Shown here: one piece after another, positions 8,234 through 16,002 of the stretch
How positions within the stretch are numbered: the stretch's first letter is position 1
How the letters are laid out: each line of letters begins with the position of its first letter
Assembly (NCBI GenBank): GCA_004554425.1
Contig: SFMI01000009.1
Coordinates: 1-26,914 of the forward strand
DNA: 26,914 bases
DNA from: Candidatus Saccharimonadota bacterium
Lineage (GTDB): Bacteria > Eremiobacterota > Xenobia > Xenobiales > Xenobiaceae
Direction of reading: 5' to 3'
Notes under the pieces: model-generated
Database searches by the model: none
Told to the model about the DNA's origin: nothing
Seen by the model: only the letters and a program-made list of their open reading frames with translations
Program-made: the position numbers and the translations under genes

Positions 8234-11200
8234 CTACAGCTCAAAGCGCGTATCTTCTAAATACATTTCCAAATCCTGGCTGGGAATACTGATTTTCAGA
8301 ACTTTACCAGTTTTTAAGTCCATATAGAAAAGCATACCCTTTTCTGTATCTAGACGGGCCGTCTCGACTTCTCTGCCATCTGGCATAGTGATCGTCTCGT
8401 CGGCTTCGGCTCTTTGAATGGCAAGATCCTGCACTTTGAGAGAACCGGGGATGAAAGCTTTGAAACTGTAAGCTTCATCATCTTCATTGTCGGAAGAGCT
8501 ATTCTGACTGAAAGTGCCAGCTCCCGTTTCTCCTATTTGACTATTTGACTCGGAATTATCGATTTTTGTGTCCGCATTCGAAGCTGAATTGGGAGAGATT
8601 ACTTCGCTAGAACTCACAACCCCAGTATTGGGATCTATTTTGGGCAATTCTGAGTCGCTCTTGCTCTCTTCGTCTGCTTTTTCGGGAGTTACTACTGGAC
8701 TTTGCTCTACTACTAAGGCCCACTGAGACAAGAAGCGAGGATCGACAAGGTAGGTGCCTATGGAATAAGGAATTTGGCGGCCCTTAGAATCATCCACTTT
8801 TTCGGTGTTGTCGGAGTCGGCCTTTACACTGTCTTTTTCCGCGTCTTTAGCGTCGGCTTGTTTGGCTTTTTCGGCTTCGGCAGCTTGTTGCTTGGCTTCG
8901 TCGTAACAAGCTTTAATTTCAAGCAAGCGTTCTTTGGCTTCTTGGCGTGCCTTAAGTTCAGCTTGTTCTTTAGCTTCAGCTTCAGCAGCTTCTTTCTCAG
9001 CATCAGAAATAGCCGTTTCGGGCAATTCTTTCTCTTTGTTTATATCTCCAGAAGCGCCTTGAGCAGCCTCACCAATTCCCTGACCAAGCTTATCAGCCTC
9101 CGCAACGTCAGTAGAGGTTGCATCCTGCTTCTGGCTCGGCTCCTGGTTGCTGTTCGCCTTTTCGGCGCTCGACTCCGTCGCAGTAGGCTGGCTCTGCGTC
9201 TTGGGTTGCGCACTGTTAAGCGTAGGCTGAGCAACCGCGTTAGCTTGTTCAACTTGAATAGATTCAGGAAGGGGAGGATTTTGTTCAAGCTGAGCTTCTT
9301 CCACTTGTACTTCACTTTGTTTTTCGGCCTCAGCTTTTTCGCGCTCTATAAGCGCTTTTGATTTAGCCGGTCTGGGCAGCGATTTCGATTCTTTAAGATC
9401 GAGAGCTTGGGTAATATTGGTCCCCTTGAAGGTGAAGCTTTCATGATGAACTTTAACCCCGTTATCTTCTGTAGCTTGGAAAGAAATAGGCAAAGCATTT
9501 TGGTTCATGCTAAGAGTACTTTCGAAGACAAGAGGCTTCTCATCGCGCAAAATTACCGATTCAGACTTAAAATCGTAAGTCTCGCCACCTTCGCGCACTT
9601 CCATATCGTACATGTAGGAGCTTTCTAAACCGATAAGTTTGCCCTTATGGTAGATACCATAGGTGCGTTTTTCACCTATGGGCCACTTGAGAGCTGTTTT
9701 GAAATAATCTGTAGTACGAGGGGGACGGGGAGAAAACTTCTCTACATAAATGTCCATGGCTTGGAGATCGCCACTCTCCCACAAAGTAATGTGGGAAGCG
9801 TTAATGAAGCCAGATTCGTTGGTTGTGGGGTCAAAGGCAACCCAACCATCTTCGGCGCCTAGCCAAGCTTCTGTCCAGCGATGCACTGTAAAGGAACCTT
9901 TATTATAAGACAAACCTCCCACAACTCTGGCGGGGATCTTGACAGCTCTGAGTAAGGCTGTTAAAAGCAAAGCCTTTCCTTCGGGGTTGCCTACTTGGTT
10001 CTCCAAAGTTTGACGCGCTGAAGGTAAAGCTACACCTTCGGCTATTTGGTTAGATACATAACCATTTAAGCGCTGGGCGGCTTGGAAAGCTGTTTCCGAT
10101 TTCCAAGTGACTTCTTTGGCTTTAGTTGTCAGGCTATTTACTTCAAGCTCAATGCCGGGACAAGCTTGTAAATACTTTTTGAGTTCATCGGGGATTGTTT
10201 CTGTAAAAGGAAATTTTGCTTTGGGAGTTTCGCTTTTTAAGTCGCTACTCACCACAGCACGTCCCTTAATTTGCCCTTCTTTTACTTCGCCGTAAAACTG
10301 TTGCTTGTAATTTTTGATTTGGTGTTGAGCTAATTCTCCACCGCGCAATCTCAAATCGACAAAAGCTTCTAAATGGGTAAGCTTGTCTGGATCTTGGAAA
10401 TAAATATTGGAAATTTCCGAATTAGCTTTAATGCGTTGTCCAGAAGATTTGGCAACAGACGAAACCACGCCGGGAGTAGAACGGCGGAAAACTAAGCCTG
10501 AACCGATCTCTCTGATTTCGGCCAACTCGTAATTTTTGGCGTAAACTCGCACGTAAGCTAGAGGAGCGGAGTTCGCGTCGGTAATTTTATAGACAAAAGT
10601 TGTGTGTGCAACTCTATCGCGGTCTTTCCAAGTTTCTTTTATCGGTTTGTAGACAATAGTTTTGCCTATACCTTGTAAGATGGGATCGTATGTATCTAAA
10701 ACTCCGCCCTGAGAAGCGGCTCTGACCATAAGCCAGTAATGTTCTGGAAAAGTATCGAGATGGCCCCACAAGTTGTTAAATACAATCAGAGGAGGATGGT
10801 TGGCCGAATATTTTTGCAAATATCCTTGTTCTTTGCCCATGTAATTGTTGTTCTGAGCAATAAAATCTTCGGAGTATATACAATTAACGCTTAAAGCATC
10901 TTTACTTTTCTGTTCACCTTGAATACAGAGGAATAAAGCTGGCGCTAAAGTCTTTTTGTCAATTTGGGTATTGGCGGTGAATTTCAGATCTTGTACTGTC
11001 TCTACGCCCATTTTTATACGTGACGCAGAATCCATGATGTAGGTAGATTGACCGCCTAAAGTTAAAAGACGATTTATCTTGTATTGGGAATAACCTACCA
11101 ACTGACCAGCATACTCTATAGCAAAATAATTGTCGGTACCTATAGCCAGGTTGTTTTTGATAACTCGCGGTCCTTGAGGAATTTCTTGCTCTGGTAAAGG

Positions 11201-11683
11201 CTGGGCCAATTCCAATTTGGCCGGACGTTCTTTTATTTTAGCAGTGTTTTTTTTCTTGGCTTTTACTGGTGAAGGAGCAGGAGCATATTTATCCCAAGGG
11301 TTGTTGCCTGTTACTTCTGGCAAATTATCTTCAACTTCGGGACTACCTTCGGCAGTTGCTGGAATGGGCATAGCTTTGGGAGATGAACTAGAGCCTGAGA
11401 CTTTTTTTGAACTTGAAGGCTCAGCTTGGTATTTGTCCCAAGGGTTAGCCGAAGAACCGGTAGCTGTAGGAGCTGATGAGGGAGTATCTGTGCTCTGAGT
11501 GGTATTTTTAGCTTTAGCTGCTGGTTCAGCTTGGTACTTATCCCAAGGATTAGCTTGAGCTACGGCTTGAGAATAGGTATTGTACAGACGGCCATGAACT
11601 TGAGGCTCTTGTGAGTAAGCTGCCGACAAAGGAGCTAAACAAAGTAAAGAAACAGCTGCTGCAGTAAAAGTGAGTCTGTTCAT
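8234..11683 (-). CDS. Exported transglutaminase-like protein with Cys-less core
   Basis: The 1149-residue protein has a signal peptide (residues 1-24, cleavage near AAYS-QEP). It then has a Pro/Ser/Lys-rich stretch with three NPWDKY repeats (45-50, 80-85, 128-133) and a beta-rich domain from about 180. The transglutaminase core lies around 500-640 (ALLLTALLRAVKIPARVVGG, H601 in VHRWTEAW, D618 in GWVAFDPT). The nucleophile Cys expected before the ALL helix is Pro567, in VGNPEGKA, so the core is probably inactive. A second beta domain (about 672-765) resembles the first: both begin with a YAGQLVG/YHKGKLIG type turn and carry a YxMDxxxR-like run. A Glu/Lys/Ala-rich, likely helical or disordered segment covers about 770-985, before a conserved-looking C-terminus. 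The start ATG 11681-11683 has an AGGA about 13 nt upstream. It is probably periplasmic. Function unknown, and binding rather than cross-linking is an inference. Confidence 0.9.
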   Translation of the reverse strand: MNRLTFTAAAVSLLCLAPLSAAYSQEPQVHGRLYNTYSQAVAQANPWDKYQAEPAAKAKNTTQSTDTPSSAPTATGSSANPWDKYQAEPSSSKKVSGSSSSPKAMPIPATAEGSPEVEDNLPEVTGNNPWDKYAPAPSPVKAKKKNTAKIKERPAKLELAQPLPEQEIPQGPRVIKNNLAIGTDNYFAIEYAGQLVGYSQYKINRLLTLGGQSTYIMDSASRIKMGVETVQDLKFTANTQIDKKTLAPALFLCIQGEQKSKDALSVNCIYSEDFIAQNNNYMGKEQGYLQKYSANHPPLIVFNNLWGHLDTFPEHYWLMVRAASQGGVLDTYDPILQGIGKTIVYKPIKETWKDRDRVAHTTFVYKITDANSAPLAYVRVYAKNYELAEIREIGSGLVFRRSTPGVVSSVAKSSGQRIKANSEISNIYFQDPDKLTHLEAFVDLRLRGGELAQHQIKNYKQQFYGEVKEGQIKGRAVVSSDLKSETPKAKFPFTETIPDELKKYLQACPGIELEVNSLTTKAKEVTWKSETAFQAAQRLNGYVSNQIAEGVALPSARQTLENQVGNPEGKALLLTALLRAVKIPARVVGGLSYNKGSFTVHRWTEAWLGAEDGWVAFDPTTNESGFINASHITLWESGDLQAMDIYVEKFSPRPPRTTDYFKTALKWPIGEKRTYGIYHKGKLIGLESSYMYDMEVREGGETYDFKSESVILRDEKPLVFESTLSMNQNALPISFQATEDNGVKVHHESFTFKGTNITQALDLKESKSLPRPAKSKALIEREKAEAEKQSEVQVEEAQLEQNPPLPESIQVEQANAVAQPTLNSAQPKTQSQPTATESSAEKANSNQEPSQKQDATSTDVAEADKLGQGIGEAAQGASGDINKEKELPETAISDAEKEAAEAEAKEQAELKARQEAKERLLEIKACYDEAKQQAAEAEKAKQADAKDAEKDSVKADSDNTEKVDDSKGRQIPYSIGTYLVDPRFLSQWALVVEQSPVVTPEKADEESKSDSELPKIDPNTGVVSSSEVISPNSASNADTKIDNSESNSQIGETGAGTFSQNSSSDNEDDEAYSFKAFIPGSLKVQDLAIQRAEADETITMPDGREVETARLDTEKGMLFYMDLKTGKVLKISIPSQDLEMYLEDTRFEL
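11285..11551 (-). repeat. Three NPWDKY-encoding repeats
   Basis: The motif NPWDKY is encoded at 11534-11551, 11429-11446 and 11285-11302. In the first two copies an 11-residue unit, ANPWDKYQAEP, is identical at the protein level, while the DNA differs at synonymous sites. The copies lie just after the signal peptide in a low-complexity Pro/Ser/Lys region. The conserved Trp-Asp-Lys-Tyr core suggests short linear binding motifs. Confidence 0.85.
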
Positions 11684-11754
11684 AAGCTTGAGAAAATTCC
11701 TGACCTAATGAATAAAAAATTCGTGTTCTGACTAAACAGATTGTTAATTGTTTC

Positions 11755-11770
11755 AAAAGCCGCAGCTTTT
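11755..11770 (-). terminator. Weak hairpin between the protease and transglutaminase-like genes
   Basis: A 6-bp inverted repeat, AAAAGC/GCTTTT with a CGCA loop, lies in the 134-nt gap 11684-11817. The T run is short. It could be a weak terminator for the upstream protease gene. I see no convincing promoter in the rest of the gap. Confidence 0.3.
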
Positions 11771-11817
11771 CCTTTTAGAAAAACACATCGACTTCTCTCT
11801 ACCTTATAAATTCTTGA

Positions 11818-12834
11818 TTAAGCGCTGAAAAGCTCTTGCAAATATGCATACATTTCTGGGTCACGCTGCTCCACAATAGGCTTTAAAGCCGGTTGGAAGT
11901 AAGCTTCTACAGTTTCGGCAAAATATTCCGCTGGATTAGTAGAAGCGTAATTAGACACTAAACCTGTGCGGCTATGACGGAATTTATTCCACAATTGTAC
12001 AGATAAAGGCAATCTGCGACCGTGAGTTTCACTAAAAGCGTTGTCGTAGGCGTGAGCAAATTCGTGTCTAGCTACCGAATGATTGGGCTGTCCTAGTTGC
12101 TCTTCACCTATAACTAGTAGGCGCCTGGAAGAATCGTATAGTCCACGCACTTCAGACCAGTAGCGGCCGTCAAAGGTCTTCTCTGAAGGAGCGACTACAT
12201 ACATGCCTTTTATTTTTAATTGAGTGAGAGCTTGGCGACGATCCAACACAATAATATGAGCGCCAAAAGATCTCACTTGAGAAATAATCTTGGCTCCCAT
12301 TGGCTCAAGTTCATCTTGAACTTTGAGACGTGAAGCTTCCGTGGGGGCGTAATAGATCATGCGGTTAATCGTCTCGCGTACCGGCGAATAAACTTGATGC
12401 TGAACGCGTTTATTATGATTGGGTACAAAGCCAGAAAGTTGTATTGTGGTAGGGAAAATTAAGTTTTGTGGTTGCTTTTGCCCTTCTTGTTCTGACTTGC
12501 TGCGGCGGAAAGAGTCTAAGTCGCTAAGCAAGCCGTTAAAGTCGCGCTCAGGTTTTTCCTCTTCATCTTCCTCGTTGTCTTCTTCGCCAATAAGATCTAT
12601 GCCCTTGTGCTTGAGAAGTTTGCGGCGCAGTTTCTTCAGATAGGCTTTGGCTTCCGGTGACAAAGTGACCGAATCTTCCAAATTGCCTTGCAAAGCCAAA
12701 GCAACCTGGTCTTCAATATCGCCTACTTCTTTTAATATGTTTGATTTTACGCTGCGGGCCATTTCGCGCTGAACGGCCTGCAGGTAACCTGCGTCGTATG
12801 TCCCTAAGTTGGGACCGCGAATTTCCATACCCAT
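11818..12834 (-). CDS. Zinc metalloprotease of the lethal-factor/PPEP (M34-like) type
   Basis: The C-terminal third carries a gluzincin zinc site: HEFAH followed 42 residues downstream by NPAEYFAE, whose first Glu is the expected third ligand. The spacing and the Y-x-x-x-NPAEYFAE form resemble the anthrax lethal factor/Pro-Pro endopeptidase group. The N-terminal half is unlike known toxins: a helical stretch (to about 75), a very acidic segment with many Glu/Asp, then a beta/alpha region. There is no signal peptide or membrane segment, which is unusual for this group and suggests cytoplasmic action or non-Sec export. The start is uncertain: ATG 12832-12834 has AGGA 12 nt upstream, while TTG 12838-12840 has the same AGGA at a better 6 nt and would add two residues. 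The nearest neighbours are nadE upstream and the transglutaminase-like gene downstream. The substrate is unknown. Confidence 0.8.
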   Translation of the reverse strand: MGMEIRGPNLGTYDAGYLQAVQREMARSVKSNILKEVGDIEDQVALALQGNLEDSVTLSPEAKAYLKKLRRKLLKHKGIDLIGEEDNEEDEEEKPERDFNGLLSDLDSFRRSKSEQEGQKQPQNLIFPTTIQLSGFVPNHNKRVQHQVYSPVRETINRMIYYAPTEASRLKVQDELEPMGAKIISQVRSFGAHIIVLDRRQALTQLKIKGMYVVAPSEKTFDGRYWSEVRGLYDSSRRLLVIGEEQLGQPNHSVARHEFAHAYDNAFSETHGRRLPLSVQLWNKFRHSRTGLVSNYASTNPAEYFAETVEAYFQPALKPIVEQRDPEMYAYLQELFSA

Positions 12835-12902
12835 AAGCAAAAATAATCCTAACTAATAACCGGTAGTAAAAATGTGAAGTTGATAAACTTCCCACAACTA
12901 AA

Positions 12903-12956
12903 TAAGCGAACTGCCAGTCTGTTTCTTTTGTAGTTGAATCGATTGCAGTTCGCTTA
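12903..12956. repeat. 12-bp perfect inverted repeat in the nadE-protease gap
   Basis: TAAGCGAACTGC (12903-12914) and GCAGTTCGCTTA (12945-12956) are perfect complements around a 30-nt centre. The gap 12835-13048 has no gene. The dyad lies 69-122 nt upstream of the protease start, so it could be an operator or an RNA stem in its leader. As a terminator for nadE it would lack a T-run. Confidence 0.6.
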
Positions 12957-12976
12957 TGCTGTCGGCTTAGCTCTAA

Positions 12977-13006
12977 AGCATGCCAGAGCAAACTTGAGAG
13001 CATGCC
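12977..13006. repeat. Two AGCATGCC sites spaced 22 bp apart
   Basis: The octamer AGCATGCC, with a GCATGC palindrome inside, occurs at 12977-12984 and 12999-13006. The copies are 22 bp apart, on the same face of the helix. They lie between nadE and the protease gene, next to the 12-bp dyad at 12903-12956. They could be regulator-binding sites. Confidence 0.45.
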
Positions 13007-13048
13007 CTTAGCTTATCTCTGACAAGCTTTATTTTAAGTCAATTGTAT

Positions 13049-14698
13049 TTAAAGAGCGCGAATACCTTTAGTGATGGGCATATGACGATCTAAGCCCAAA
13101 AGCATAGGCGACAACTTCAAACCAATAGGCCCTTGCTGACGTTTAAATTCACTGCGCTCAACCAGACGAATTACTTTTTCTACCATAGCTTCGTCGAAGC
13201 CCTCGGCTTTGAGCTCAGCTTTAGTATGCCCTTCTTCCAAATAGGCTTTGAGCATAGCATCAAGGACATCATAATCAGGTAAGCTATCTGAGTCCTTTTG
13301 GCCTTCATGCAATTCTGCTGAAGGAGGGCGGGTAATAATCAGAGAGGGAATTATCTCTTTATCTTTATTCAGATAACGGCAAAGTGAGCGAACCTCGTTT
13401 TTGTAAAGATCCATAATAGGAGCAATACCGCCGGCTCCATCTCCGTACAAGGTAGAGTAGCCTACCGCTTCTTCAGCTTTATTACCAGTGCATATAGCCA
13501 ACCAGCCGAACTTATTGGACATGGCCATTACTAAAATAGCACGGATACGAGCTTGAATATTTTCTTCCGTAATATCAAAACTACGTCCCGCAAAGGCTGG
13601 GGCCAGCAACTCGGTAAAAGCGGCTCTGGGCCCTTCGATAGGCAATAATTGCAAATCGATACCGAGGCTGCGGCAAAGTTTGGTTCCTTCTTCTTCACTT
13701 ATGTCGGTACTGAAGCGGCTAGGCATATAAATACCGTGTACATGTTCTGAACCCAGAGTTTTCACGGCTAAAGCAGCACACAGGGCCGAATCGATACCGC
13801 CGGAAATGCCCAACACAACGTCGGTAAAACCGTTTTTGCGCATATAATCGCCTAAGCCTAAGCATATAGCTTCAGCTAATTCGCTTTCTTTGGCCCATTT
13901 CTCATCTTCGGCAGGAAGTGGCATAGACTGAGTTGTGCTTTGGCTACTCAATGTCCAAAGATGACAATATTCATGGAAGCGCGGCGCATAGTGCAAAAGC
14001 TGGCCCTGGTTGGAAATAAGCAAAGAGCCGCCTTCTAAAATGATCTGATCTTGGCCGCCTACCAAGTTGGCTTCCAAAATGTGTACTCCCAATTCTTGGG
14101 CACGCTGTTGCAATAAAGCTACATGCTGTTTCCATTGTCCGGAAATGAAGGGACGGGCGGTCAAATTGATGGCTAAAATTTGCTTGTTGCCAGATTGCTT
14201 TTCTTGCTGGGCCAAAGAAGCAAATTCTTCGTCTAAAATTTCGTCATCTATAGATAAGATAACTTTATAATCTTCGCAAGTAATGGCAGATGCAATTGCA
14301 GAACCGTTGTTAAAATAGTCGGAGGCCGCAAACCAAGAATGATCGTGTAAAGCTGAAGCTTGTAGAGGAATAATTTCAGCTTTTTCAGTGTGGGAAAGTA
14401 AGACAGCTCCGTTATAAAGCGTCTCTTCTTCGTCTTCTTGGCAGACAATCGGAGAGCCGACAAGGGCTTTGAGTCCTTGGCAAGCTTCAGCTATAGTGTG
14501 CCAAGCTTCGCTAATGGCAGCGGTGAAAGCGCGATTGCGAAGTAAATCGTGAGGAGGATAGCCGGTAAGTGCCATCTGAGGGAAAACAACCAACGAAGCT
14601 TGAGCTTCTTTGGCTTGCTCGATAGCTTTAACGATGAGGCGGCTGTTCTTTTCGACGTCGCCGACAGTAGGATTTATCTGTGCTATAAACAGTTTCAT
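13049..14698 (-). CDS. nadE: NAD+ synthetase, two-domain form with degenerate glutaminase
   Basis: The enzyme amidates nicotinic acid adenine dinucleotide to NAD+ in the cytoplasm. The C-terminal synthetase domain (about 270-549) is intact: SGGIDS PPi loop at 299-304, the MPSRFSTD stretch, ICTGNKAEEAVGYSTLYGDGAGG, and the RPPSAEL...DSLPDYDVLD segment. The N-terminal nitrilase-like glutaminase domain (1-250) should carry a Glu-Lys-Cys triad. Here the Glu of the usual FPE is Gln41 (VVFPQMALTGYPP), no Lys lies between residues 107 and 144 where the catalytic one is expected, and only Cys141 (ITCEDY) remains. Glutamine hydrolysis is therefore probably lost and free ammonia would be the donor. The length (549) is normal for the family. 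The start is ATG 14696-14698. The AAGG ribosome site 13 nt upstream lies in a small AGGCT/AGCCT hairpin. Confidence 0.94.
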   Translation of the reverse strand: MKLFIAQINPTVGDVEKNSRLIVKAIEQAKEAQASLVVFPQMALTGYPPHDLLRNRAFTAAISEAWHTIAEACQGLKALVGSPIVCQEDEEETLYNGAVLLSHTEKAEIIPLQASALHDHSWFAASDYFNNGSAIASAITCEDYKVILSIDDEILDEEFASLAQQEKQSGNKQILAINLTARPFISGQWKQHVALLQQRAQELGVHILEANLVGGQDQIILEGGSLLISNQGQLLHYAPRFHEYCHLWTLSSQSTTQSMPLPAEDEKWAKESELAEAICLGLGDYMRKNGFTDVVLGISGGIDSALCAALAVKTLGSEHVHGIYMPSRFSTDISEEEGTKLCRSLGIDLQLLPIEGPRAAFTELLAPAFAGRSFDITEENIQARIRAILVMAMSNKFGWLAICTGNKAEEAVGYSTLYGDGAGGIAPIMDLYKNEVRSLCRYLNKDKEIIPSLIITRPPSAELHEGQKDSDSLPDYDVLDAMLKAYLEEGHTKAELKAEGFDEAMVEKVIRLVERSEFKRQQGPIGLKLSPMLLGLDRHMPITKGIRAL

Positions 14699-14744
14699 GA
14701 TAGGCTAATAGCCTTTCTAGCTAGTTAAGTAGCGATATTTTGAG

Positions 14745-14750
14745 ATTATA
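14745..14750 (-). promoter_or_regulatory. -10 box candidate for nadE
   Basis: The minus strand carries a perfect TATAAT at 14750-14745, about 47 nt upstream of the nadE start and just past the terminator of the upstream gene. No good -35 hexamer is seen. Confidence 0.45.
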
Positions 14751-14753
14751 ACG

Positions 14754-14787
14754 TAAATAAAGCCCCCGACTTTGAGGGGCGAGGGCT
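14754..14787 (-). terminator. Intrinsic terminator after the 14803-15762 gene
   Basis: A GC-rich dyad lies 16 nt past the stop of the secreted-protein gene. GCCCC/GGGGC at 62-66 and 76-80 (14.7 kb numbering) competes with an outer AGCCC/GGGCT pairing. The minus strand then reads CTTTATTTA. The T-run is imperfect. Confidence 0.7.
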
Positions 14788-14802
14788 GGGTAGTAAAAAA
14801 AG

Positions 14803-15762
14803 TTATTTCTTAGCTTTTTGTAAACGGGGGAGAGGACGGAATACTACATGGAAAGCTTCGTCATCAGTGCCAATACATAAGTCGGAGTTTTCGCCAAAGT
14901 AGCTGCAAAGAGATTCTACTTTCAAGCCATTGATGCGATAATTTTGCACTGGCTCTTTGAGCATGGAAAGTTTGTAGCCTTTGTCCTTAATTTCTACTGT
15001 TCCAACTTCGCAAATAACTGAATCAAACGGGCCAAGGTCGCCTTCGTCAGTAGTTCCCACGCTGAGGATGCGGAATTTATTCTCTCCATTAGGTTGCAAA
15101 TTTAAGTCTGAGCAACTGCGACCGCCGTTAAGGAAATCGCGTAAATCGATATTTTTGCGCTCTAATTCTACGAATTTGTTGTCTTCTAAGCGGGTGACAA
15201 CCAATTGGCCGGCATGATCTGAATCGCCGCGCAATCCCAACAAGATGTAAATATTTTGCTGGCCGTCTTGCAAAGCGGCGCAACCTTCTATTTGTAAATG
15301 ATCGGGAGTTATACCGTCGGCTGGCATGGGGAATGGATTAAAGACATTGACAACTCTGGCTATCCACCCGGAATAAGGGTCGTGACCCACTTCAATTTCG
15401 AAAGCTCGTCCAGAACCGCCTTTCCAATAGCCACTTTCAAAAGCATAAAAATGGTAGGGACGACCTGGCACTTGGCATATCGCTTCCAGATCGCTAGCTT
15501 TCTGAGCCGAAGAATCGCCGTTTACATCCCAGGCAGAGACTTCGATAGGTAAGAATTTGGCGCCTTTCTCATCCTTTACTTGAAGGATATGTAAGCGAGG
15601 TTTGTCTGACTTAGTCTTGACATCTGAAACCGTTATGATGGCGTTTTGGTTTAAATTGGTCATGCCGCTAATGTCGGCTGGATCAGCCAGAGCTGGAACC
15701 GCTAAGCCTAAAGCTAAAACTGTAGTGCATAAAGCGAGAGAAAATTTTGATGATATCGACAC
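14803..15762 (-). CDS. Secreted protein of unknown function (319 aa)
   Basis: A clear Sec signal peptide covers residues 1-26 (Lys6, then a hydrophobic run, cleavage at ALA-DP). The mature part is predicted mostly beta, with repeated hydrophobic strands and Asp/Gly turns (GLRGDSDHAG, SVGTTDEGDLGPFD) in the style of a beta-propeller. It has several cysteines (EAIC, EGC, RSC, VIC, LCSY, DLC) that could pair in the periplasm. I do not recognise a family. The start is GTG 15760-15762 with a GAGAGG ribosome site 9 nt upstream. A nearby ATG is out of frame. It is transcribed away from the polymerase gene and has its own terminator, so it is probably a single-gene unit. Confidence 0.8.
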   Translation of the reverse strand: MSISSKFSLALCTTVLALGLAVPALADPADISGMTNLNQNAIITVSDVKTKSDKPRLHILQVKDEKGAKFLPIEVSAWDVNGDSSAQKASDLEAICQVPGRPYHFYAFESGYWKGGSGRAFEIEVGHDPYSGWIARVVNVFNPFPMPADGITPDHLQIEGCAALQDGQQNIYILLGLRGDSDHAGQLVVTRLEDNKFVELERKNIDLRDFLNGGRSCSDLNLQPNGENKFRILSVGTTDEGDLGPFDSVICEVGTVEIKDKGYKLSMLKEPVQNYRINGLKVESLCSYFGENSDLCIGTDDEAFHVVFRPLPRLQKAKK

Positions 15763-16002
15763 GGTATCATACCTCTCTTTTTTTTAGATATTCTTGGGGT
15801 GGCAAACGCACGTTTTGCCGAGAGCCGCAAAGTATAAATAAAGCCTAACTTGAAATAGTTTCCGAGCAAACGGAGGGAGTGCGCGTCTCTTTCCGCAAAT
15901 AACTCTGCGTTATTCTTAATAGATAATTTTTTCCCCTCCGACGTCTTTTCCGCTTTGGATCGGGATTTTTGGATAAAAAGCAACTGGGAGTCAATAATAA
16001 AA
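15763..16002. promoter_or_regulatory. Divergent intergenic region
   Basis: No gene is visible in these 240 nt. On the minus strand TATACT at 15836-15831 is a -10 candidate for the secreted-protein gene. On the plus strand GATAAT near 15922-15927 is a weak candidate for the polymerase gene. Two small dyads are present: GGCAAA/TTTGCC (15801-15819) and AATAAC/GTTATT (about 15898-15914). I see no DnaA boxes. Confidence 0.45.

Noticed and set aside
8774..9361. Open frame on the plus strand within the transglutaminase-like gene
   Set aside because: It is an antisense shadow of the Glu/Lys/Ala-rich low-complexity region, giving an artificial Phe/Leu-rich product.
12713..13003. Minus-strand open frame covering the protease leader
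   Set aside because: It starts inside the inverted repeats, overlaps the protease start in another frame and has no ribosome site.
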